A DNA stretch of 64,000 bases from Cocos nucifera (Eukaryota; Streptophyta; Magnoliopsida; Arecales; Arecaceae): positions 310,001 through 374,000 of the forward strand of contig QRFJ01000750.1 in assembly GCA_006176705.1 (NCBI GenBank), in the 5' to 3' direction. Within the stretch, counting starts at the first letter, position 1. The number at the start of each line of letters is the position of its first letter. Made by a program: the position numbers and the translations under genes. Positions 22,080-33,259 of the stretch are shown piece after piece. The notes below the pieces were generated by a model that was not told the DNA's origin, did not search any database, and was given only the letters and a program-made list of their open reading frames with translations.

Positions 22080-22381
22080 ATAGGATTAAGTTCAGGTTAT
22101 ATCTTTTACGCAAAAGAATGATTTATCTTTTTTTATAGCATCAAACATATCATACAATAGCTGCTTCAAGATCCATATAGATGGATGGAAGAAAGAGAAT
22201 AGAGTACTTTGAAATATGTGAGAGATTGTTGGGCTGTTTCAAGATTTATATAGATTGGATGGGAGAAAGAGGTTAAAGTATTTTAAAATATGTACAAGAT
22301 GTGATCTAGCGATTGGCACTGTAAAAAAGAATAATCATTCTTTCGCATGGAAGTTACAACCTAGACCTCCTAGGATTTGCA
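22080..22381. mobile_element. MITE-like element with inverted ends
   Basis: The left end (22080-22136, with GCAAAAGAATGATTTATC) is the imperfect reverse complement of the right end (22320-22380, with GATTATTCTTTC-type complement). About 300 bp in total and non-coding. Inside are two direct copies of a CTGCTTCAAGATCCATATAG word set. A half copy of the same family appears near 44390-44515. The superfamily is not clear. Confidence 0.6.
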
Positions 22382-22397
22382 TTAAGAGTTGTCGGAC

Positions 22398-22830
22398 TAG
22401 GGGTGCAATCGAGTCAAGTCAAGTCGAATAACTAGAAGCTCGAGCTTGACTCGACTAAAAATACTTGGACTCGAAACTCGGCTCAATGAAAAATAAGCAA
22501 AGCTCGAGATCGATTTGACTCGACTCAAATATGAACCAAGCCATACTCGAGCTCGAGTTCAAACTCAAAATCGAGCATTATTTTATTAATAATATATATA
22601 TTAATATATATTATAAATAAAATTAATATTATTAAAAATGTATATATTCTAGTAGGCTCGTAAGCTTTCGAGTTACGTATCCTGCTACTCGAGTTCGACT
22701 TACATACTCGAGCTCGATTCGAACTCGATAATAACTGAGTCAAGTCGAGTTTGAACTCGAGTAGAGCTCGAGAAGGTCGACTCATTTGCAGTTCTAGTAG
22801 CTATTCGAGCTCGGCTCATTTGCAGCCCTA
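22398..22830. mobile_element. hAT-type MITE with TAGGGGTGCAA ends
   Basis: It starts TAGGGGTGCAATCGAGTC and its right end, read inverted, is TAGGGCTGCAAATGAGCC. The interior is packed with GAGCTCGAG and GACTCGACT words in both orientations around an AT-rich centre. Non-autonomous hAT elements have such TAGGGGTG termini. The flanks GTCGGAC and GTCATGAC are similar but not a clean 8-bp duplication. The minus-strand frame at 22525-22785 is an artefact of the repeats. Confidence 0.7.
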
Positions 22831-23835
22831 GTCATGACAGAATCACTTGCAAATAGGTCTTAAAAGAATTGCTCTGGTCCTAAGCAACTCAAGTGAACGG
22901 GAACTTACCAAGTTTAACGTTGACCTGGTCCTCTGATTCAACACAGCAGTGCCGTTTGATTTGGAATCTTGGTCCGTGGGCTGGATGGCATCTTCAGATA
23001 TTTCCTACAAATCTAGGGGTTACTTTTAAAATTTGGCTCCAACTTTCTCAAAATTCGACCGTTGGGAAATAATTCCAAGGACAAATATTACCCGTTGGCA
23101 CCTTCCTTTCTCCCAAATCCTCTCCATGTCCTCTGTGTCTCCCTGTCCACAAGTCCAAACTCTCTCCAAGGACGAGGAGGAGGATTGGGTCGACAATAAG
23201 TAGGCCTACTTGTTAGGCTTGATGATATGTACTTGAACCCTGTAATACTACTAGATTTGGGATTCAAACATGGGTTTAATTTGAGAGGAGAATGTTAATT
23301 CTTTCTGGGCCTATAAACTCTGGCATTTGATGCGGACATATCATGATGGGATGATTGACAAATTTAAGTAGAGATGGAATTCCTTCCCTCACCCTCCCCC
23401 ACCCCCTCCCCCAACCAACACCCCCGCGCCCCCAAGTCAATAGATGATATGACCATAATCCACAAACTCAAGTTGTAGAACAACAGAGGCTCTGGAATCC
23501 TTCTCTTAGAAGCACTGCAGAGCTTTCCAAATCAGAAAAAGACCCCCTTCCAGAGCAAGAGGAAATTGCAATTACTTTCCAAACGCATAGATTACCAGCA
23601 TCAATGTATCACCAATTATTGTCTTACATACCAAAATAATGTAACAAATTTTATGGTTTCCTCTGATGATGCATCATCCACACTTCCAACATATACTAAC
23701 AAGAATAAAAGAAATCAAGGATTCAACCAAGTCCACACGGACATGAGAACACAAAACTATGGGAAACCAACAGCATGTTGACATTGATATAAGGGTGGGT
23801 AAGCAGAGACTGGCCCTCCTCCTTTTTGCAAGCTC
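22831..23835. other. Intergenic, 3' side of the small membrane-protein gene
   Basis: No gene recognised. A C-rich tract at 23390-23433 (G-rich on the minus strand) stands out. The part nearest 23835 probably contains the 3' UTR of the minus-strand gene. Confidence 0.5.
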
Positions 23836-24045
23836 TCAGACATTATCTGGCCCGCCCTTCTTCTCATGTGCTGGGGATGAGGACTCGATGGCGCCTGGTG
23901 GGGGCTGGGGAACACCATAGACTTGTGCGCTCACACCGGCACGCGCTTCCTGCCTCCCCTTCGTCTTCCCGAAGAAGTAGCAGCCAAAACCGAGCAAGAT
24001 GGCAAAGATGATCAGAGGGAGGGAGATTACTATAACAAAGCCCAT
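23836..24045 (-). CDS. Small single-pass membrane protein, conserved in plants
   Basis: A complete 69-residue frame, MGFVIVISLPLIIF... to PDNV. Residues 2-27 form one hydrophobic helix, followed by a basic stretch (GKTKGRQEAR, 31-40) that would face the cytosol, then a Val-Tyr-Gly-Val-Pro segment with a Pro run (QVYGVPQPPPGA) and a charged tail. I recall small plant proteins of unknown function with the same start and the VYGVP..PPPG motif. I chose the ATG at 24045 because the 46 codons upstream in frame read like untranslated leader. There is no intron and no defect, and base composition is higher in GC than the flanks. Function is unknown; a role as a small membrane adaptor or regulator would be guesswork. 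Confidence 0.75.
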   Translation of the reverse strand: MGFVIVISLPLIIFAILLGFGCYFFGKTKGRQEARAGVSAQVYGVPQPPPGAIESSSPAHEKKGGPDNV

Positions 24046-24290
24046 CTCTGCTCCTTTCCAAGAGGACTCAGATGGGAACAAGGAATTCAAGGTAGAGAGG
24101 TGTTTATATGAAGGGAAGTTGATGGAAGTGAGGAAGTTGGTGAGAGAAGGAACTGATGGAAAGAAGCAAAGAGACGGATGCACAGAGAAAAGGTTGTGAG
24201 TCTCTCCAGATAGCTGAGAGAGACTTCGTTAGGAGGCGAGCTTCGCTTGCTTAGCTTCCAAGCTAAAAAGCTGAATAAATACACTGGGGA
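24046..24290 (-). promoter_or_regulatory. 5' UTR and possible TATA region of the 69-residue protein gene
   Basis: On the minus strand a TATA-like GTGTATTTATTCAG lies at about 24273-24287, and a CT-rich stretch (around 24190-24230) precedes the long leader. This would give a 5' UTR near 200 bases. The TATA match is weak. Confidence 0.35.
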
Positions 24291-25153
24291 GCCCGCCCTT
24301 TGTGCTTTCCAGAAGAATCGCATGTTACTCGAGGGGCCCAGAGGCCAGAGTAGAATATTAGACAAGCGGCAGGATGTGACCGTTACCCAACGTTCGAATG
24401 AGTTTAAAGTTTGGCAGTATTATTCTAGATGCCAAGGAGAAGCTAGAGGATGGTTTTTACGTCTTTTTTGGTAGAAATAAATGGTTACGGCTCTCTCCAC
24501 TTGGTCATCAGTCTTAAGAGATAGTTAAATTATAATCTCCTTTCTTTGGTGCCTTCTCTAGTAATTTCTCTATGATCTTGGAAAGAAAGAAACTGTCTCT
24601 ACATTTTAGGTAGGAATTTCCCTTCTGCCTTCACATGGAACAATTAATATTTGAGAGATCAGGTTGCAGGGTGATCTCATGTACTATTTGGTGAAGAAGA
24701 AAAAGATCAAAACAAAATGCTCTAAGATCCTGAACCTATTGGTGATCAACACTAAAGTTATTCCTACACCTTTGGCATGCTACATATCTTTAGGTGTTTG
24801 ATCAATTATACATTAACGTGCCCTAGATGATGGTGGTTGTATCTTTTGATTGAAAGAAGGATCCATTTTCTTTTGCACGAATCTATCGTCATTACTATAT
24901 ATATCTCAGAGCGCGCGCCCAAACTCTATCATTCATCTACAGGTGATCCAAAGATGGATTTGCTCAAATGAAGGTGAATTCTTCTTTGGCACAATAGATA
25001 CAACGTTGACCACTTCTGAATCAAACCAAAACGATAATCCCTCCCACCCCGTACTAGCAGTGCAGCAAAATTTTTGTGCGGGAGAATTGGCATCGTAGCA
25101 TTACTTGGTGAACAAACCAGACAGTTGAGATGCCAAACTTTCATCCTTGTTTA
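24291..25153. other. Intergenic, nothing recognised
   Basis: AT-rich with short open frames on both strands that lack known motifs (for example 24850-25098). The first 100 bases may hold distal promoter of the gene at 24045. Confidence 0.4.
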
Positions 25154-25285
25154 TGTTAAAATAGTTTATAATATTGTATGGGTAAATAGTCCCACATGAA
25201 AAGTTTACAAAATCTTTTAAATCTTTATATGAGGAAGCCATATTAACACTTTATAAAACTGTCTATTATCCATTGGTTATATTAT

Positions 25286-25331
<46 letters not shown>

Positions 25332-25640
25332 TTAAATAACTTGGACTTGGACTTAGGTTTTGGATCTTAGTAAAATTTGGTTATTTTAAGCAGTTATTAT
25401 ATTTTGCCAATAGACAACCGTTAATTCAAAATATCAATTCATTGCCTATAAATCATATGAAATTGTGACTTTCTATAGAGAGAGAGTTATCATTGAAAAT
25501 TCTGCAGAGGCTTGTTATATCCCGAGAAGAGGATTGTTTGTAATTTTTATTTTGTGCAGGCAATAAACTCTTCAAAAAAAGTGTAGAATACACGCTTCAA
25601 ATCTTATACTAAATATTTTATTTTAATAGTTTGCATATTC
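25154..25640 (+). repeat. Possible solo LTR or TRIM relic
   Basis: TGTTAAAATAGTTTATAA followed by TAGTCCCACATGAAAAG and, further on, GAGAGAGTTATCATTG and GCAATAAACTC resembles the head and poly(A)-signal region of a small plant LTR. It holds an (AT)n run at 25290-25326. No second LTR or clear target duplication is found, so the call is weak. Confidence 0.3.
25290..25326. repeat. (AT)n microsatellite
   Basis: About 18 uninterrupted AT dinucleotides. Confidence 0.95.
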
Positions 25641-26784
25641 ATCCAAAGTTTTTTTTTTTTTTTCATTACTTGGCAAATTTCTTTTTTGTAACAAGGTATT
25701 CAAATATCAAATCGGCTTTTAGTAGATCAAGCAGGACCATCCTTATAACAGGCAAGGCCAAAGAAATAATATGGGAAAGGATAAAAGGGAAAACAAAAGG
25801 AACTAAAGGCAGAAAAGAAAACCTTTCTTCCATGAGTTCATTGGCATTGTATGATTAATTATATTTACAAAATATAATTATAATGCATGACCGGAGCATG
25901 GAAGGTTGCCCAGTGAAATTTACTTACAGACCTGTGGACCAACGGCTACTCCTTCCTTCTCTTATGACCTCATTCAACAAGGGGTGGAACTACTGTGGAA
26001 GGATGAAGGCATATTATCAGGTACCATGCTCGTGTTTGATGGCACGCTGATCTGGATATTTTGAAATTTTATCATCAAGGGCTTGGAAAAGCCACCGTGC
26101 CAAATGTGCCAGATGATCAGGCCCCTTCTTCATTGCATGATGACAAACTTATGGAAAAGAGAGTGATAAGAATTATTTCGTGATAACAGTTCATGCATGG
26201 TGTCGTCTCATATTTCATATGCACAGATGCATCAAGACCAAATGATGCGGAGCGAAAATTTAGACTGGAACAGTTCTTTGGCTAAAAACGGATTGATGTA
26301 AAGATTTGCGTATAGCAGTAAACATTACTTCTTTTTTTTTTTTTTTCTGACATAACCATACTTGTCGATTGAGTATGCCATTAAAAAAAAAAAAAATCAT
26401 TTAGGCTGGATCATGAACTGACTATAACCATTGATTTTGGATATGGGAATTACAGTGTAAAAGACGAGACCTACAAATAGAAAGTAATATAACCACAAAA
26501 TAATATGTTTTGCTGGTAACCTAAAATTGTCGACCTACCCATTCCAGGAGATAAAGCTTCTCTGATTCATGACTCTGATCTGAATTAGACCTTCCAGGAA
26601 GAACCTCATGGCTTTTCTGTGAGATGCCCTCTCACAGCGTACTTCGGTGCAAGATAACCACTTGAAAAGAGTAAACATGGTCACCTTGGTAATCAATCAT
26701 GTTAGAAATGATATAAAAAAGCTAATGTTCTATAATGTACTTAATAAAGTAGACAGCGATCGATGGATAGCAAATGGATGCACG
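25641..26784. other. AT-rich spacer with poly(T) and poly(A) runs
   Basis: A T15 run (26332-26346) and an A14 run (26383-26396) flank a 36-base segment. The T run could be the poly(A) tail of a minus-strand LINE seen from the plus strand (see LINE-1). There is a separate T run near 25650-25663. No gene recognised. Confidence 0.5.
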
Positions 26785-27090
26785 AGTAATTCAGCACTTT
26801 AAGCAGTAATTATATAGGCATCCTTCCATCGTACCAGCAACTCTTGTGCCAATATGTCTTCTTATCATCATAAAGCCTGGCAAGACCAAGCTCTGGTATT
26901 TTTGGGTTGAGATCAGATTCAACAGGAATATTGCTTGCTTTTTCATCTCTATGCACAATTCTCACTCTTGACTTCTCACGAAGATACGCTAGACCTCTTT
27001 CATTATCCAAACAAATTGCAAAGCAAGGGGGCCAATCAAGTTGCAAGCTGTTCTCACCAAAAGTACAATATAGATGAAAAGAGTGGAAGG
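26785..27090 (-). pseudogene. LRR receptor-like kinase fragment (catalytic loop region)
   Basis: The minus strand reads LQLDWPPCFAICLDNERGLA, then VRIVHRDEKASNIPVESDLN and PKIPELGLARLYDDKKT, and after a frame change near 26856, HIGTRVAGTM. These are the catalytic loop and activation segment of plant LRR receptor kinases of the class with GLAYLHEES and VKASNILLD. Essential parts are damaged: the DFG Asp-Phe is Glu-Leu (ELG), HRDVK is HRDEK, and the frame is shifted before the conserved VAGT. No ATP-binding lobe or ectodomain is nearby. It abuts the end of LINE coding sequence on its right. Confidence 0.85.
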
Positions 27091-27109
27091 TTCTTTGTAG
27101 AACTAAAAA

Positions 27110-27510
27110 AATGGATGCTTTTATTCCTCTCGAGCTAAGTATACCAAAAGATAGACATCAAAAACTGATCCCATGCTCTTCTTAAGGTTGGTTGAATATA
27201 TCTTTTCCTCCAAGATGTCCATAAAGAGTGAAGATTAGGTGGCCATCCTCTAACATTGAGACAAGATTTCAAAGTAGTTCATATATTCTTGATGAATGGG
27301 TATCTAATGAGATGATGAGAGATAGATTCGACATTATAACCATAAAGATCACAGCATGTACTCACAGCCCATCCCTTCTTGGCAAGGACCTCACCTATGT
27401 AAAGTTTGTTCTTCAAAATAAAAAGAAATTCCTTGACCTTCTCCAGCATTGCTGCTTTCCAAATGAGTTTGTAATAAGAGCAAACAAGTCCACCACTGTT
27501 AAGAAATCTA
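27110..27510 (-). mobile_element. LINE-1, 3' part: zinc-binding region after reverse transcriptase
   Basis: The minus strand gives WKAAMLEKVKEFLFILKNKL, then LAKKGWAVSTCCDLYGYNVE, ISHHLIRYPF, LHSLWTSWRKRYIQPTLRRA and WDQFLMSIFWYT*LERN. This is the zf-RVT region of plant L1-type LINEs: the Cys pair, then His and the Trp-rich tail. Stops are present. It continues, across the solo LTR at 27627-29005, into the segment at 29011-29530. Confidence 0.82.
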
Positions 27511-27626
27511 TAATAAGAATCAACTATATAAAAAAAAAAATCATACCGAGTGAGCTTCCAAACAAGAGTGTCTGCAATTCTTGATGGTAGAAAGAAGATT
27601 TAATATGGTTTGCAATTGAGATATTT

Positions 27627-29005
27627 TGTTAATCCTAAGGATTAATTTTGATGAGTATCTAAATAGTTGAGTATATGTTTAGATTGCTGAATTATCTAAG
27701 ATCATGTTTCAAGATGAATTGTAGAGTATCAAAAGAGAAATCTTAAAAAATATATTTAAGAACAAATAATAAGGATTTGAAAGCTTTTGGAGGATAACAC
27801 ACATTTGAAATAAGGCTGAAGAAGAATATTCTAAGATCAAAATTGAAGAGCAATTCAATTGAAAAATATCACAAAATTCAGCAGTGAGAGCAGTCGAATC
27901 GATTCAAGGTTGTCCTTATTCGACTTGAGTTGAAACAAGAAGAAAAAGCAATTTGGTATGCAAGAGTTTCAACCGACACGCTTTCAAGTTGACTCATGAT
28001 AAGCACGACTCGACTTGAATGAATAGTGGTAAAAAAGAAGATTTTTTAGAATAAAAATATTCGGATCGAGTAGCAGACTTGAGTCGACTAGAGTTGGTTG
28101 ATTCGGGGTCTTAGGAAAATACAGAGAGGCTGATTTTTGAGATAAAAACTCAGGATAAACTCGCAGGATAGTTAAGTCGACTAGAGGGCACAACTGAGTC
28201 GACTCAAGTTCCAACGATGCAGAATGTTCAGAACTATACAGTCCATATTCTAACGGTCATATTCAGACTTCTAATGATTAGAAATGTCCCTCCAGGCTAC
28301 CAAACGTTGGAAAATACCTACAAAACTCATGGAAGACAAGACTTGATATATCAAATCATTGAGAAGAATCAAAAGTAAAATAAAAAAGTCCAAAGTGCAT
28401 TGAAAAGAAAAAATCTTCAACTTCTTGAAACATCAAATCAAGAGATTCTTTTCAGCAAGAAGATAAGTTCATCTGCTCAAAAGCTTTCATTAAAGAAGAT
28501 TCAAAAGCTACATTGACATTTTTGCTCATTAAAGGAGCTTTGTGTTCTTATTTCTTTTTTTAATTTTGTATTTATTATAACTAGCTTTAATAGGATTTTG
28601 AAGTTAGGAAAAAAGACCTATCCAAGCATGAAAATTGGATTGTAAGCTAAGGATTGGCTTAGGAATTGGTTGTGATTGGTGATCCGATATAAAACTAACT
28701 GGATTTTAGATAGTAAGTCCAGAAAAACTCTCTGGCTGTAATCTTGGAGAGATTATAGTAAAATTTTTAAGTGAATCTTGGAGAGTGGACGTAGGTGCAA
28801 TGGGCATCAAGCCACTACAAATTTTTTGATGTTTATGATTATTCTTTTTCTCTTGCTTTTCATTGCTTTTACATTTTAGCATACTTAGTTGCATTAGAAT
28901 ACAACACTTATCAATACTTTACTAGTTCGAAAAACTGCACATAACTTATTTAAATTTTGAAAAATCCAATTCATCCCTTCTCTTAGGTTGTCTTACTGGG
29001 CATCA
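27627..29005 (+). mobile_element. SIRE-type solo LTR C, inserted in LINE-1
   Basis: It begins TGTTAATCCTAAGG and ends CTGGGCATCA, matching the ends of LTR A (50604-51918) and LTR B (52910-54346) read on their sense strands; all share ATTAATTTTGATGA near the start. The flanks are TATTT (27622-27626) and CATTT (29006-29010), a one-mismatch duplication. No internal sequence remains, so it arose by recombination between two LTRs. The region 27885-28215 contains many GACTTGAGT / GTCGACT words. Frames inside (27984-28214, 28706-28894, minus) are not genes. Confidence 0.82.
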
Positions 29006-29010
29006 CATTT

Positions 29011-29530
29011 AAACTTGGGATAATGGGCTACGAAGAGAGATTTTTCATTGAAGTATTATCCAATTCTATTGTGAAGTAACTAACACATTCTCTTTCATAG
29101 CACAGGAATATAGGTTATCAAAAAAAGGGCAAGAGAAATAGTACTAACTTAAGTATCCTCTCAAAATTTGACATGGCTACCATCTTCCAACTAAAAGGAT
29201 GTGTAATTCCAAAAGGCCGAGAAGTCCTTCCATATATCTTTCCAAATAGGAAAAAGTTTAACAAGGCTTTTATAGACCCTTAGGCCAAACTTTCTTCTAG
29301 AATAATAAGAGCTATCGAGGTACTTTCTATACCCGCTAATAATTTCCATGCCCATTTAGCTAACAGAGCTAGGTTTATATTTTCGATGTTCTTTATGCTA
29401 AGTTCCCTTTGTTATTTGGATCTACAAACTATATTCTAGCTCACAAGACAGTTGAAGCTATTAATTCATACTTTCCTTTTCCTTTCCACAGAAATGCTCT
29501 CTTCATGTTCTGGTCAACTCTATTGGCAAC
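29011..29530 (-). mobile_element. LINE-1, reverse transcriptase C-terminal part
   Basis: The minus strand reads RERFLWKGKGKYELIAST, FVDPNNKGNLA, then LCLLAKWAW-like remnants with stops, and further LVKLFPIWKDIWKDFSAFW. In plant LINEs this is the segment between the reverse transcriptase fingers and the zf-RVT region. The right edge meets the hAT transposon near 29540. Confidence 0.78.
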
Positions 29531-30107
29531 CCATATTGTCCATGGGCCGGCCTTGCTCGGCATGAATTAAACCGTGCCAGGCATGGCCCATTTAGTACTG
29601 TAGTAGGCCGTGCCATGTCACGGCCCAAAACAAGAGGCTGGGTTGGATTGGGGGTTTGGTGGCTCACGGCCCAAGCCCGGCACGGCCCGTCGGGCTAGGC
29701 ATGGCATGGCACGACACATGCCCAAGCCTGGCACGGCCCACGTGCTAGCCTATATAGGCCTTGGCATGGCCCATTTGGCATGCTATAATTATATCTTTAA
29801 AATTTTTATTTTAAAAAATAATTTTTATAAAATAAATTAAGTTAGTGGATAAATAAAAAAAGATATGAGATATTAAAATTTTTTTGTAAAAATAAAAATC
29901 ATCTTGTAATAGTGGAGGGTTTAGCATGAAATTTTACCAGTGTATTAATATAAATCAAAATTATACAAAAGAGAGGGGGGGACTAGGCCTAACCTCCAGA
30001 ATACAAAGAGGAAGAGATAACTGATAAGAAAATAGAGGTGACTTACTCAATAAATAAAAAATAAAAATATATAACTTTAAGAAATTAAAAATTAAAAATA
30101 AATCTTA

Positions 30108-30365
30108 CTAATTATCTATTATGTTTATGTTATCCTCATCATCAGATCCAGTATCATGTCCTTTTTTGTCCTGAAGTCTCATCTCCACATCCAGCCAATC
30201 TTTGAAACAGAGCAGCATCTCAATTGTTTCGCCTATCATCCTGCTCCTTTTTTCATCCAAAATGCACAGACATGCACTAAAAACTGATTTTGATGTTACT
30301 GTAGATATCGGCATAGCTAAAATATCACGTACAATTGCGGACATAACAGGATATTGATTTTTCAT
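30108..30365 (-). pseudogene. hAT transposase C-terminal dimerisation domain
   Basis: The frame reads NQYPVMSAIVRDILAMPIST, then VTSKSVFSACLCILDEKRSR and IEMLLCFKDWL. This matches the hAT C-terminal dimerisation domain, in which (K)YPVLS..ARDIL..P.STVASE..FS and the final ..CKDWL are conserved. This piece lies left of the gypsy-2 insertion; the catalytic core is to its right. Confidence 0.92.
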
Positions 30366-30493
30366 ACTTTTCCATCAGACCTATATATCAAGATTTTCTA
30401 TTTAATTTTCATCTAATGCAGAAGAGATATCATTTCGTAAATAAAATTCTAATTCATTATTTAAAGATGAAGAAGATGTAGATGAAGAAGATG

Positions 30494-30498
30494 CATGT
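30494..30498. repeat. Target-site duplication CATGT, left of gypsy-2
   Basis: CATGT here is repeated at 36417-36421 immediately after the right LTR. Confidence 0.95.
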
Positions 30499-32043
30499 TG
30501 TTGGGGATAAACTTTACTCCCATCGAAGTCCAGCCTGATGCTTAACCTAATGCAACTGATAATCACGGAAGAGCTTCAATAAAAAATTCTCCTCCAGCGG
30601 CCAGACCCCAGCCGAACTCCTTCAGTGGCCAAACCTTAGCCGAACTCCTTCAGCCGACTAAACTCTTTCAGGACTTTTTCCTCAATCGAACTCCTCCAAG
30701 AGCCGAACTCCTTATAGACTCCTCTTTCAGTCAGATTCCTCTAGGAGCCGAACTCTTTTCAGATTTCTCCTTCAGTCGGATTCCTCTAGGAGCCGAACTC
30801 CTCCTTCGATCAAATTTTTATAGGAGCCGAACTCCTTCCGGACTTCTCTTTCAATTGGACTCCTCCAGGAGTTAAACTTCTTTCGGATCTCTCCTTCAGT
30901 CGGATGCCTACAAAAGTTGAACTCCTTCCGGATCTCTCCTACAGTTGAATTTCTATAGGAGCCGAACTCCTTCCAGACTCTTTCTTCAATCGGATTTCTT
31001 TAGGAGTCGAATTTTTTTCGAATTTCTCCTTCAATCAAGTTCCGTCAGGAGCCAAACTTTTTTTGAACTCCTTCAGTCGGATTTCTACAAGAGCCGAACT
31101 CTTTTTGGACTCCTTCAGTCGGATTCCTCTAGAAGTCAAATTCTTTCAGATTTTTCCTTCAGTCAAGTTCCTCTAGGAGCCGATCTTCTTTTGAATTTCT
31201 TCTTCAGTTGAACTCCTTTAGGAGCCGAACTCCTTCTAGACTTCTCTTTTAGCCAGATTCCTCCAGGAGCCGAACTTCTTTCGAACTTTTTCTTAGATTG
31301 AACTCCTTTCGAATTTCTCCTTCAGTCGAATTTCTCTAGGAGTCAAACTCCTTCTGGACTTCTTCTTTAGTCGGATTTCTCAAGCAGATTGTATTCAGAT
31401 TTTAGCTAGCATTCCTCCCGGATGATCTTCTCTGACCGTATCCTCTTTAGGAGTCCAAACTTCTTTGGAATTGATGTATGTCAAAGTTCTTCACCGACCG
31501 ATGCCTGCTTTCTCTGAACTTTGATTATTGAATCTCAACGAACGGTCACTATCAGTATGACGACACATGTTCCTCTTGTACTAAATCCTACGTGGCTCCG
31601 AGTAGCTCAGTATCGGACAGCTATGACAGTCGCCATCAGTCTGCTGTAGATGATGCTCCTCTCACGCGGCCCTAAGTGATCAGCTATCAGACGGCTATGG
31701 CTGTCACTGTCAGTCTACTGCAGGTGGCATCCCTCTCACGTGGCCCCAAGCGACCAGCTACTAGATAGCTATGACTGTCACTATTAACTTCGGACTCCAT
31801 CTATAGAAGGGATCCTCCAGATACGTTTTTTCTAAGTTCTTTTCTTCTTTTCAAAATTCTGCTGAACTATTTTCCTAAGTACTCCATTCCTGTTGACTAA
31901 AAGAGCTGACTTGATCGTCGGAGGATCCTATCAGAGCCACCATCATCGATTTTGGATGAAACTTTATTTTACAGATCACCGACGGTGACCTCTTCCTCCT
32001 CAACTCCAACTAGATCCAACATCGATTAGATTCTGCACCAACA
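30499..32043 (+). repeat. 5' LTR of gypsy-2
   Basis: It starts TGTTGGGGATAAACTTTAC and ends GCACCAACA. It carries the 45-bp minisatellite (about 30600-31420, GAGCCGAACTCCTT words) and a TTTTTATAG-like promoter area before 31800-31850. Confidence 0.93.
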
Positions 32044-32047
32044 GGAT

Positions 32048-32063
32048 TGGCGCTGGAGGAAGA
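32048..32063 (+). other. Primer-binding site of gypsy-2
   Basis: TTGGCGCTGGAGGAAG lies four bases after the LTR. The same sequence, inverted, is next to the 5' LTR of gypsy-3 (CTTCCTCCAGCGCCAA at 47213-47228). I cannot name the priming tRNA with confidence. Confidence 0.75.
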
Positions 32064-32166
32064 GACTCTATTTTCGAGATATCCTTATTCTTAAAGGAGT
32101 GCTCAGTCGACCCTATGAAGCTTCTTCTCCAAGGTCCATCTCCATCCTCTCAATCAATCCCAAGAA

Positions 32167-33180
32167 ATGCCTCCAAAAAAGATAACTACCAGGAGATCTA
32201 CCGCTTCTACCATCAGATCTGGGCCAGATCCATCTGTCCTTGCTCCATCATCGGTGCTTCAACCTCCTCCTCCATCGACGGTCATGGTAGATTTGGAGCA
32301 GTTTAACCTGCTGATGCAATGGATTCAGAGCCTCACCGAGATAGTGCAAGCTATGCGGCAGCCTCCGATGATGATTCTATCAGAAAATCTGCTATCAAGA
32401 TGTCAGAAACCGGCCCCAAGAAAGAGCACTTGGGCCTTGGAAAGGAGAAATTTTTGGATCATAATTGGATCATAATTCTTGTTTGGATCATAATTCTTCT
32501 CCGAAAGAAATTTTTTTCATTTACAGTCGAAAGCCTTCCAAGGTCTGCAATCGAGATGACGTCTTCGATCAAAAATTGTAGGGGATGGATCGACGGATTG
32601 AGGAGCTCGGTCATGTCGCTCTGGCTCACTATGACGACGTCCACATTGATCCCTCTTTCTCTTTTCGAATTATGCAAGAGTCCATTCCGCCGAATTTTGA
32701 GCTTCCTTCGATTTAAAAGTTACGATGGAACCTCTTATTCGATCGATCATCTGGAGATCTTTCGGATTATGATGCTACTCCATGGCACACCAGATGCTAT
32801 CTTATGTTGAGCTTTTTCATCTATCTTGAAGGAAATGGCACGAAATTGATACTCGATGTTAAAGTCGGGTACGATCTTCTCCTTTGACCTGATGAGCCAT
32901 CAGTTTGTGGCTCACTTCATTAGTAGCCGATGTTCGTGTTGAGGTTCAGATTTTCTGATAAATATCAGAGAGGGCTGAATGAAGTTCTTTAGCATCGTTG
33001 GTAGAAGGCCGAATGAAGTTTGACCACGCTCCTGGACTTTCCTCGAGCACAAGCGAGCCCGAACTCCTCCCCAAGCTCATCATCAAAGAAGCCTTGATGG
33101 AAGGGCACGAAGAAGTCCCCCCCCAGAAGGTTTCACAACTATGCCCCCCTCAATGCTCCACGGACATCGATTTGAAGCAA
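32167..33180 (+). pseudogene. Gypsy-2 gag (decayed)
   Basis: The frame starts MPPKKITTRRSTASTIRS and continues with VDLEQFNLLMQWIQSL, a coiled-coil-like segment also seen in gypsy-1 (about 9920-9960) and gypsy-3 (about 46950-46990). A capsid-like part follows in broken frames to about 32960. 33000-33150 (STSEPELLPKLIIKEALMEG) matches 8792-9055 of gypsy-1. The zinc knuckle is lost in the deletion. Confidence 0.85.
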
Positions 33181-33259
33181 GAGAAGATCAGCCTAGGATG
33201 CTACTACAGCTAGAACCACCAATGAGAAAGAAATAATAAGAAGATCGATTGCCTTCCGA

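Noticed and set aside
22525..22785. 86-codon minus frame
   Set aside because: Lies wholly inside the hAT-type MITE and translates its GAGCTCGAG repeats.
23836..24183. 115-residue form of the small membrane protein
   Set aside because: The 46-residue N-terminal extension reads like 5' UTR (Phe/Ser/Leu-rich, no signal), and family members as I recall them start at MGF.
26785..27090. Functional receptor kinase
   Set aside because: Catalytic DFG is changed to ELG, the frame shifts before VAGT and the rest of the gene is missing.
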